This document shows, piece by piece, positions 39,550 to 49,215 of a stretch of 64,000 bases of DNA (position 1 is its first letter; the number at the start of each line of letters is the position of its first letter). This DNA comes from Oxyruncus cristatus. Its lineage: Eukaryota > Chordata > Aves > Passeriformes > Cotingidae. The translations under genes and the position numbers were made by a program. Under the pieces are notes generated by a model. The model ran no database searches. It had not been told where the DNA came from and saw nothing but the letters and a program-made list of their open reading frames with translations. The stretch lies in assembly GCA_013399855.1 (NCBI GenBank), contig VXAY01006688.1, positions 248,001-312,000 of the forward strand. The letters are read 5' to 3'.

Positions 39550-40330
39550 TAACCTTTTAGCGGTGCTTCTCGGGGGCTCGGCAGCGTGGCCCGGCGACGG
39601 CTCCCGCCCGACCGCGCCGCGCCAGGCTGGCTCCCGGCTCTCCGCCGCGGCACCCAGCCCGCCCACCGCCTTCCGAAACTTTCCGGGCTTAACCGCGGCG
39701 CCCCGGCCGCCGGGACGGAGCGCTCGGAGCCAAAGTCCGCGGGAAGTTGTCCCGCCCTGGAGCACAGCCCGCTGCCCCCCGCGGCTCCCCCGGGACACCG
39801 CGGGCTCGACCCGCACCCCGTCACAGCGCTCCCCACCGTCCCCTTCCCAGCGCCTCCCGCACCCACCGGCCTCTCCCGGGACAGCGGGTGGGAGCGGGGC
39901 CGTCGCGCGCCCTTACTTGGAATTGCGCTCGCCCGAGGGACGGGGAGGGACGGGCAGCGTCGGGAGAGGGGCAGAGTCCGCAGCGCCGGCCGCCGGCAAC
40001 TTCCCCGCTCCGCCGACACACGTGGGGCTGAGGCGCGGGCTGGCGCTCCCCGCCCGCCGCTCGGCGCCGAGGACGTGGCAGCTCCAGCCCTCCCTCCTTC
40101 CCTCCGTCCCTCCCCGGCCGCGCCGGAGGCTCCTCCCGGCCCCGCTCTACGGAACGCGGGGCGCCCTCTGCCGCACGCCGAGGGACCCGGCGGCCCCGAG
40201 CCGCGCCCCGGCCCCAGGTTCTCCTGGAGGGAAGTGCCGCGGGCCTGAGAGATCTGCGAGCCACAGCCCGCCCTCTCTGCTGTCGGCCCGCTGGCTGCGT
40301 GGGGCAGGAGCGCAGGAGGGGTTACAGAGG
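39550..40330 (-). promoter_or_regulatory. SMCO4: CpG island, SMCO4 promoter and first exon
   Basis: This is an abrupt switch from AT-rich DNA to very GC- and CpG-rich DNA over about 780 bp. It has no TATA box. Several CCCGCCC motifs (about 39603, 39658, 39750, 40051 and 40266) are GC-box/Sp1-type sites read on the - strand. A strong donor on the - strand (CCAA/GTAAGG, exon end 39917) lies inside it. Start sites would fall between about 39.95 and 40.3 kb, and the first exon would be non-coding. Being on the - strand upstream of SMCO4 with nothing else nearby, it is best read as the SMCO4 promoter; a divergent + strand transcript is possible. Long open frames here (387 codons on -, 282 on +) are due to low stop-codon frequency in GC-rich DNA. 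Confidence 0.85.
40019..40024. promoter_or_regulatory. SMCO4: E-box CACGTG within SMCO4 CpG island
   Basis: A perfect palindromic E-box (USF/MYC/TFE type) about 100 bases upstream of the first-exon donor. An ACGTG core also occurs near 40073. Function is inferred. Confidence 0.35.
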
Positions 40331-41982
40331 TTAAAAAGGAGGATGCCGAAATACGGTGAAATCTCAAAGGTTGCCTTCTTGCAGTATCAGCAGGGTGGAA
40401 GCACCTGTTGAGTTGATCGATCTGCGATAATGGGCCTAAAATAAAAATGGAGAGCAGGGTCCACATCCTCCAGCAACAGGGTCTTGCTGCAGAGAGCAGG
40501 AGGACTGGGTTTGCTGAGGAGCCCTGTCGCATGCAGCCTGAATTGCTGTTAGCTCTGTACCAGCAAAACCCCAAAACACCTGCAGCTGCTTCCCAGTTCA
40601 AGCTCACTCCACCACAGAGACACTCTGCTTTCTTACTTAGGAGAAACATCTCACTGTGTTCCTGAAACAGACAGTAGCTGTAACTAGTAAAAAAATAGAA
40701 GACCTCAGACATCTATTTGCGTTTTCTTCTTGTCAGGATTACACATTTTGAAAATAAAAGACATTACTTGGGCTTGATGGTTGCAGAGTGCCTGACACAT
40801 AGGTTTTCACTGAAAAGGTCAGTTGGTAGGAATCTCACCCTTCTTTCAGGTTAATAACAGCTACAAAACTGTTTCCAAGCTTAGTGGTTTTCACTCTTTA
40901 AGTGTTTCCTGACAGACACCTTAGTGTAGCCTTAATATACCTTCTAATTGAGTGATATTAGACTGTTGTGTCGTTAACTCCTATTGCTCTTCTTTCTGCT
41001 GAAAACATCCATTTCTTACAATGCTGGGCAGAATTTTAATCTCGAGGTGCACTGCCAATTTGAGGTTAGAATCTGACTTTGAAGTCGTAAAGAAGTGCTG
41101 TTGCTGATGTTCAAATAATGCTGAACCGCTTAGGGCTAAAGCAGAGAAGAAATAAAACTGTGTTTTTCTAAAACATCTCTCGCACTGTAGTTATCTCAAA
41201 GGGCTTTATGAAGTAATGTCAAGTAAAGGTGTGCCTTTAAGCATAGCAGCCATTCCAATCACAAATGTACCTTTGAACGTAGAAAATGTTGGCATTAGAG
41301 CTATCTACTCATTTAGTAGGGCTATTATGTATGTTTAATGATCACTTGCAGCACCACGAGAAATGTCCAATAATGGTCACCGCTTAAAACCATTAAGGAA
41401 AGATAAATTATGTGTATATATTAAATTCCTCCTTGGGCTGACTCTAGGTAAGAAAATGCAGCCAAGTAGATTTAAAGTGAATGTGTGAATATTTGCTACA
41501 TATTCCAGTAAAGCTGCTAAACTTACAAAGTACGTAATTTGTTGGCTGCCATTAAGTTATGTATGTATGCTAAAATGCTCCAGTAACAAACTATACCTGA
41601 ATTCAAATTTGAGCAACAGATCTGTCTAATGGTAGCTGGCACACAGTTGATTGCTACTGATCACTGCAGCTTCAGTGACGCTCAGCAACAGGATGTTGCC
41701 ATTTAGGAAACACCATTTCATTTCTAAGCTTTAAGCAGAAGGCAACACATGGGTCATATAGGATTTTCCAATCTGCATCTGTCCAGAATAGATATGATTA
41801 AGTGTATTTTTGTTTTGCTATTGATTTATTCACCTGGCTTCCTCAAATGTCAGATATATGTATGTTTCTTGTCCAAGAAAAATAGGGCTCTTTGGAGTAT
41901 TGATTGCAGCAATGGAGTCTGCAGAACACCTCAGTAAAAGGTTTGGTTCACTTTTAAGACATTGGACTGTTCTTTAATAAAC
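40331..41982. other. SMCO4 upstream region
   Basis: This is AT-rich single-copy-looking DNA upstream of the CpG island. No gene or repeat was recognised. The short open frames (40447-40665, 41749-41937) have no supporting signals. Confidence 0.6.
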
Positions 41983-42390
41983 TGTGGTGGGTTGACCTTG
42001 GCTGGACACCAGGTGCCCACCCAGCGACTCTATTGCTCCCCTTCCCAGCCGGACAGGGGAGAGAGTAAGATGGAAAACAACTTGTAGGTTGGGATAAGGC
42101 AGTTTAGTTAAAGCAAAAGCAAAGCGGAAGCTTGCATGCGCAAAAGCGAAGTGAAAGATAACATGGTGTATTCTCTACTTCCCATCAGCAGGCATGGTTG
42201 GCCACTCCTGAGAAGCAGGGCTTCAGCACGTGTGATGGTTTCTCAGCAGGCAGCCATTGGAGACAATGAATGCCCCCCTTCCTGCTCCTTGCCATAGCTT
42301 TTATGTCTGAGCTGACATCATATGGTATGGAATATCCCTTTGGTCAGTTTGGGTCAGCTGGCCTATTGTGTCCCCTCCCAGGATCTTTTC
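41983..42390. mobile_element. Avian endogenous-retrovirus LTR, 3'-truncated
   Basis: It begins TGTGGTGGGTTGACC and then CTTGGCTGGACACCAGGTGC. Further on come a CAGGACAGGGG-like block, an AAGATGGAAAA block, GGGATAAGGCAGTTTAGT, TTCTCTACTTCCCATCAGCA and TATGGTATGGAATATCCCTT, followed by TGGGTCAGCTGGCC and TGTCCCCTCCCAGGATCTT. I recognise these landmarks from an LTR family common in avian genomes. Homology stops near 42390, where the family normally continues, so the 3' part of the LTR is missing. No internal retroviral region is present. The 5' TG terminus suggests + orientation, but I leave strand open. Confidence 0.75.
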
Positions 42391-45300
42391 TGTATAACGG
42401 TTTCATAGTCACAACAGTTTGCTCAGTGTAGAGCCTCAAATAAGTGTTAGAAGAAGATGTGAGTTTTTATAGAAAGCAAAAGACTGGATTCATCTGCTGC
42501 TGTTAACTAGACATTTGAAACTAAGATTAAAACACACTAAGACACTATCTATTTTCCCTAGTGCTCCAGATCACAGCAGAAGTCTTGGACTTCAGAATTT
42601 CTTTTTCAGCAGGACATGATGTGTAACATTCTGAAAGACATTATAGAAATGCAAACTTTGCCTGATCTTACCTGAAAAATATAAAAATATTATTCAGAAA
42701 CTCCTGACAGATAATTTACATTTTGTGTTTTGGATACACTACAGTAATTATTGTATTTTGCAGGCTAATTCTGTAGTGCAAGTTTAGTCTTTTTACATTT
42801 CATCCGCTATCACAAGTGATCAAATGACAGATAAAAAATTTACTTGAGTGTGTCATCTGCTTTCAAAGGCTCACAGTTCCAAAACTGAGAAAGACTAAAA
42901 AAGGAGAAATGTATAGTGTCTCATTATACTTTATCTTTCAGGTAGCTAAATATTGTGACTAAAAGTCAGATTAGACAGTTTCATCTAGTGTCATGTTTTA
43001 CAGAAGTAGAAAGATAAGTCACAGACGTTGACAAAGCTTTCTTCAGTAGACTAGTGAAAAAAAAAATGCTTTAGTAGATCTGCTTGTAATTTTTCACGCT
43101 GCGTCCTCTTTTGGCACTGAACCATATGAAATTTACAAAAGCAACACCTGCAGCTCTCTAAATTACAGCCATTTGGAGAGTTATGTCTACATGTAGCATT
43201 CTCACATTCAGTCAACCTAAATATGTTAACAGTTAGGTGATTTACAGTGAATCCCTGAAGACATACACTTGAGAAAAGATTTTCTTTGTTTCAAGATGTC
43301 TTTCTCTCTGAAGAACCTGTCATACCAGTCAGACTTTCAAACTCTGCACTATAAACACTGTGGTGTAGTGCTGAGCAACTTCCTGGAAGTTACTAAATGC
43401 TTTCAACTCTTTTTATCTTTTAGGAATTGAAGGAAGTTGACTATTTACAGGAAGAGCTGAGACCTTTAAAGAATAAACTGCAAATTAATTCTATTAGCTT
43501 ACATGCTTGTAGTTACTTTTAGGTATATTTTGACATTTTCTATTTTTTGTTCTTGACATAAAAATATACTTAACTGGCAAACACTTGCTGTCACTTCCTT
43601 TAAGATTCTCACACCAGCCATCAACTTCTTCTGTTGCTGTTGATGTTAGAGGACAAAATGTTTTGGAGGAACTTATGTGTAAAAAGCTTTAGTTCTAAAA
43701 GTTAATGTGAAGCTCCATGTATTTCAGCAGATAATTTGCCTTCCTTATGCATATAAATGTACTAATGCTGTGACATCTTTTTTATTTTTCCAAAATCATA
43801 GCAGCCAGATATCCAAAGGACCAGTTCGGTTGTGGACTTTTCTCTAAACAATCAACCTATTTCCAGACCAGAGCTGTTGGCTGCTCAATGATCTGTTGAA
43901 AGATTCAGTAGCTTTTGCCACACAGATGCTTACAGCATGTCCTTTATTCTTTCTGGCACATAATAGAGTCTTCTGCTTCCTCCTGCTTCCCTGATTATCA
44001 CCTTACAATGACTGGGAAGTAAATATAATTAAAGGGAGTGTGAGTATCTTCAGGTATCATTAGAAAATCCCATGGCAATATTATCCAGCTTTGTGCTTAG
44101 TATGTTTAGCAGAAATATGGGTCCTGTGCTTTTTTGACATAGATGTCACTATAATTCTTTGCGATGGGTCTTCACATTTGATGACATTTTGCAGAAACAG
44201 AGTGGGGTAGATTCAACCTTGAAATAAAATGCAGTCTGTGAGAATAAACAGTAGAGTGCTTTAACAAGAAAGTGGTAGATCATTGTAACTTGGCTTTTTT
44301 CAAAATAGGAGTTAATATCTTCTTTACAAAATATGCTTAGATCACCTGGAAGACATCTACAGCCCCTGCGGCTGGGGTTATTGGCTGGAGACACTGCAGT
44401 TGCTTTTGGTCTCAGGAACCATGAATCTGTGAAGTGTTTCCTTTCTTTGTGGATCAGAGCATAGTGAGCAAAATTGTGTCCACAGTCCTTGCTTTGCTCA
44501 TAATACTTCTAGTTCTGTAATAGACCAATGTCTGTAATTAAATGTCAAATCTCAGTACTTCAGATGATTTTCTGAGGTGATTAGGAAGTTTTTTCTTCCT
44601 TGCCTCTCACTTGCCTGGGCAAAACTGGACAGATGTATTTTTATATATATTTTCCTCCACCAAAACCATCAAAATTGAGATGCTGGATAGCATGGACTGG
44701 TGCCTAGAGAGGGTGAAGATTTTGGACTGGTTGATGGAATGTCTTGTTCACGAGCCAGCTTTAGGCCTAGGAAGAGAGATCAGTCAGGCTTGGACAGTAA
44801 GGTGGATGTATGTGTTTATATGAGAAGGGAAGGGTTGGGGATTTATGCTTACAGTTGGGTGGAAGAGTGGAGTAGATTTTGGCTGTAGATCAGCTGGTTC
44901 CAGTAATATCATTAATGATGGCACTATAAAACATTTCCATATGTAACATGACAAAAAGAGAATGTTTGGTTCCTGTTTACCTGAAGTTTGCAACTTGACT
45001 GTAAAGACCTTCCCAACTACCACAATTCTTGAAAGCTTAAGCAGTGTGAGGGTTAAGAGTGTGAGCGTTATATTGCCATGCAAATTGAACTTGGCAGTAA
45101 AGACCTGTCCCTCGTAAAACTATGTAAGTTTAATTTCCTCCCAAACTCCCAAACCATTTTATTTATTAATATCGGACTTGGAGATTTTAGGAGAAGCATA
45201 AGGAACCATCTTGTATAAGCAGTTCTTTCTGGGCTCAATACCAAAATCTTTCTCCATATTCTGTCCGTGAATATAGTATCTAGCATGGTATCTGTGGCCA

Positions 45301-46232
45301 TTCTTAATAATTCAGTCCTGTGGATCCCAGAGGCCAAGTTCATAACTTCTATTTCTTTCCCTAAAAGTTCTATACTTTTAACGCAGAGATACATATTGCA
45401 CTTCTTTTTTTTCAGTGTTGTGAGAAGTGAAGGGGAGAGATAGTCTTACCCCCTTCTCCTTCAGTCTAATAACTTCCATGAGCAGGTGCTATGCAGCATA
45501 AGGGACAACAGGAGCAATCTCACCAAGCTGAGGTGGGTATGAAATTCTGTTTTGAAACTGGACCTGCATGGAAGCCCACACTCAGGAGTGGGGATTTTTG
45601 AAATAGTACATTCCTAATGGCTTGGGATTTGGAATTCTAGATTTGGATCTTTTTCCAGTGAAGATAAACATGATTATGCACCCTAGCAGTTCAAATAATC
45701 TCTGGTTACATGTGGATTCACTGCTGTGTATGTTTCATACTTCCTCTCATATAAAATATTAGGGATTAGTTCTCTTCAGCTCCATCTATGCAGCTGGGTT
45801 TTTTTCCTATAAAATTCAATAACAAGAAAAAATCCAATGCATTTATACTCACAGAAAACCAGTCATGCAAAGTATTCGTTTATGAGAGGTGGTTACACTG
45901 AGTCAATACTAATACAATTACCTACTTGAACATGCTCAGCAACACAATGCATTATCTAATTCTGGCTTTCGAAATTCTTGCTGTTTTGTGGCGTTTTTTT
46001 CCTGTAAGGTTCTCTTTCTGTATTCTCTTATTCTTGTGCTCTCAAGAACCACCAGTAGCTGGAAATGTAGAAGCACACACATTGTTGTTGTCATGGAAAA
46101 CCTGACTTACCTAGACAGATACTTTACCATCACTGTAAACAAAAAAACAGCTGCAAGATTTGCAAGCTGTATTTACAACTCTGAGACACAGTAGTCTATT
46201 TGGTAGAGCTGGCTGGGAAATATTTTTTCAGT
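42391..46232. other. Intergenic, nothing recognised
   Basis: AT-rich sequence without a recognised gene, repeat family or convincing splice-bounded open frame. Open frames at 44149-44394, 44611-44888 and 45068-45394 look like chance. Confidence 0.55.
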
Positions 46233-46337
46233 CTGTGAAAAACTTGAAATAACTTGCCTGTGAAAATCTTGAAACAACCTTTTCTTATTCCAAATGGGAC
46301 AAAAGTTTTCCTTATTCCAAGTGGGACAAAAGTTTCT
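46233..46337. repeat. Two adjacent imperfect tandem duplications (25 bp x2, then 27 bp x2)
   Basis: CTGTGAAAA.CTTGAAA units start at 46233 and 46258 (25 bp apart). CTTATTCCAA.TGGGACAAAA units start at 46284 and 46311 (27 bp apart). The second pair differs at very few positions. Confidence 0.8.
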
Positions 46338-46998
46338 TCTTTTTCTGATGGGCAGGGAGATGAGTGGGATGAGAATTGTCTCTCTTGAATTTTTAAATTA
46401 AAAAAAATCATTCTAGATGAGTTCTCATGTTTTATCTTACTGTATTCCAAATACATTGTTTCAATTTAATTTTTTTACATGAGCTTCATCACTCATGGCA
46501 TACAGAGTATTGAAGTCAAACATTTCCAGTTTGGAGAATACCGAAAGAGGAAGGTTTTCACTATTTCCTAATAGAAATTGTTTTGAAATTGATAATTTCA
46601 CATAACCCCCCCCCCTTTTGTAGAAATGGTGCTTTCCAGGCAAAATTTGGAAATTGTTTATATTAAAAAGTGTGACTAGTCTTGTTTATTAATGATTCTG
46701 CAAGGTGAAGACTTTTGGTTTGAAGTAGTTTCTGTGACCCTCTGAAATTAATGAGAATATTCTTCTAATGTCTGATGATTTTATTGATAATTTTTTCATA
46801 AGTGTTATGTGTCAAGACCATTAAAAAAATACCCTAACAACTGGAAATAGGTTTCACTTCATCACAGAGACCTACTGAAGCTTGCCATATCTTGACATTG
46901 TTCCCCAGCAATGGAACAGGAGCTGATTTAAATGACTGCACGACGCTCTGTGCATCCAAGGAGCATGGAGTTGCCTGGTTCTTCCCCTTTAGTTGTAG

Positions 46999-47975
46999 TT
47001 AGAGGAAAATGCTCCACTGCGTTACACCTGTATGGTTGCACTTGATCCTCCAGAAATGTGCATTACCCGAGAATATTGCACTTATTACAGTTTGAAGTCA
47101 CTGCAGACGGCACCAGAATCCAATTGTGATCCACATCAGAGAATTGAGTGGTAAGGATGCTCCTTTACCACAGCAGTTCACCTTTGAGTAGTGTTACGAA
47201 CAAATTTAAGAGTGTGTCATTGTACATTGCCTGCCTTGCATTCATCTTAAATTTTCAATAATATACTTACTAAATTAAAGCTCATATAATCCCTGGAGAA
47301 CAGATAAGAAATCCCATCCCGTCTCTAGTGCTCACCTTAATCACTAAGTTACAAGTCATACTCTCTCAGGTCCCTGTTAATATCAATTATTCTACATACA
47401 GTGGAAAAGCTTCTGAAAAGGTGATGAGACAGACATTCAGAGGGCTCTGTAACTTTGACATTATGGCACTTCCAAGGGAAAACAAGCTCAAACCTCTAAG
47501 GCAAAAGAAGCAACTGGGGCACTTCTGTTCTGGGCTGCATTCAAACTCAAATCCTTATCAGGGAGCTGTTAGGTAAAACACTTTATCAGGAGCATCCAGC
47601 AGGCACAGCAGAGCTTAGCCTTGAACCTAATCTAAAGCAGTTTGTAGCAGTACAGTGGTCACAAGGCTGTGGCTCGTATTAGTATGCCTTCCTCCGGTGT
47701 TACTCGTTATTTAGAAATAATCACTGCAGTGGTTTGTGTTTTATTCACATAGAAGGAACGAGGGTAGATCGGCCCTAACGCTCGCTGTGTTGCGAGGGGA
47801 ATGTGAAGTAGTAGCTCTTCAGGAAAGCATACTGCTGGAATTCTGCATCGGCTCAATCACTCTGAAGCTCTCCACGGTGAAATGGCCGGTTTTGTTGAGC
47901 TTGTCAGCAGTGTGCATCATTCAGTTGACAACACAGAAATCTGGGGTTGGCTCATGCACAGCAATTTCCAGATGA
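46999..47975 (+). other. Exon-like open segments on + strand (hypothesis)
   Basis: Three segments are bounded by splice consensus. 46999-47150 (acceptor gttgtag, donor GTAAGG) is a Cys-containing peptide with LEENAPLRYTCMVALDPP. 47370-47572 (acceptor actctctcag, donor GTAAAA) includes RGLCNFDIMALPRENKLK. 47753-47975 (acceptor ttattcacatag) starts RNEGRSALTLAVLRGECEVV and ends in TGA. The second and third agree in phase (AG carried into A) across a 180-bp intron; the first does not join the second in phase. I recognise no protein family. Segments of 50-75 codons between chance splice motifs are common in such DNA. Confidence 0.15.
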
Positions 47976-48879
47976 TGAGTGGGATCAATTGATACATTCA
48001 CTTTAGGAGATAGAGTAGGAATATTCTCAGTTTGAGCAAGGCTACACTGCATGAGTATCTCCCTCATCGAAAACAGAGATGATGCCTGCATACGATTCAA
48101 GGCATGATTAGCAGGAGGGAAAAGAAAGACAAGTAATATGCCTTTCTGGAGGGAATTGTTTCATTCATTTTTCTTTGATCTTTCTGAAGGAGATTTTTTT
48201 TTTCTTTTATTGTCATGTATCCCATTTGAAGCCAATGGGAGTTTATGCTTCCACCCTTTTCCTTTTTTCCACATACACTGCATAGACTGCACAGCTATGG
48301 GTGTAACTTAACAGTTGTGCACAGACCATGTTTCTCCTCTAAAGAAGAGGGCCCATTACTTTGCAAATATAGAATTAAAGACTTAGGAATTAAAGACTCT
48401 TTTTGAGCTTAAAAGAAGTGCAGCTGGACATGGGAGGGGATCAATCCCTATAAGGTTACAGGATACCAAGGGCAAAAGAACAGGAATGATGGATCAGATG
48501 CCTAGCAGTAAGCTTCACTCCATTGCTTAGATTCTGAGCCTTCTGGGGCAGAGCAGGTTGTTTGGGGTTTTTTTGTGGTTGCATGATATAGCATAAATAA
48601 GAGCTATTCATGGTTCAGTACTGCTCTTCTAGATAGTACCTAATCTTTTTTAGTACCGGGAAACAATGAGCTCTTAGCTTTTTTTTTTTTTATTTTTATT
48701 TATGTGATGTGCATAGAAGGAATTCTTCATGTTTTATGTATTCAGTTGGTGCTAGTTTTTTTCTGCCACTGGCATTCAGTCTTCTTTGTTGTTGCTACAT
48801 CTGCCACAGGTCTAAATGCATAATAATAATGCAATACATATTAGCAAAAATATAGTGACCTGTCACTATATAACTTACT

Positions 48880-49215
48880 GCTACAGCTGCTGCAAGAAGG
48901 GTTTTCTCTTCCTGTTTCTGCTCTGGGGAGAAACTGTTCACCGGGCCCAAGGGGTTGTCCCAGATGTTGTAGCTGATGTCATCTTCCCATTGGGCCTGCT
49001 CTTCATCTACCTCATATTACCCTTGGGAGAACTCTGGGTCTCTGTTGGCTTCCCACTGGGACAGCTCTTGGACTCTCACATTTCCTCATTAGGGCAGCTC
49101 TTGGTATCCCTTACCCACATGCTGGGACAGCTCTTGGTATCTCTCATCTTCCAGTTGGTACAGCTCTTTAACTCTCATATCTTCCCATTGGGACAACTCT
49201 TGGATTCACATCTTC
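48880..49215. repeat. 33-bp tandem repeat array, seven diverged copies with no indels
   Basis: The TGGGACAGCTCTTGG-type core recurs at 48991, 49024, 49057, 49090, 49123, 49156 and 49189. Every spacing is exactly 33 bp although copies differ by many substitutions. The + frame stays open for 162 codons (48816-49304) with a LGQLL-type motif every 11 residues. The - frame gives a charged QELSQWEDE-type 11-mer that is broken by TAA-TGA and a further TAA. A GTAAGT donor on the - strand lies at 48878-48873, just past the array. Which strand, if either, was coding is undecided. Confidence 0.85.

Larger units (their letters stand above)
13474..39914 (-). other. SMCO4: SMCO4 intron(s)
   Basis: About 26 kb lies between the coding exon's acceptor and the first-exon donor in the CpG island. 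Additional non-coding 5' exons may exist, but I cannot place them with confidence. One candidate donor-bounded segment ends near 21887. Most open frames here (for example 14170-14505, 18711-19073, 30444-30833, 37494-37862) lack splice context. The recognised contents are listed separately: a CR1 tail, a 24-bp minisatellite, G/T- and A/C-rich tracts and an AT dinucleotide run. Confidence 0.6.

Noticed and set aside
39549..40712. 387-codon open frame on - and 282-codon open frame on + in the CpG island
   Set aside because: Pro/Ala/Arg/Gly-rich peptides with no domain. Stop codons are rare in such GC-rich DNA, and the frames run in both directions over the same promoter bases.
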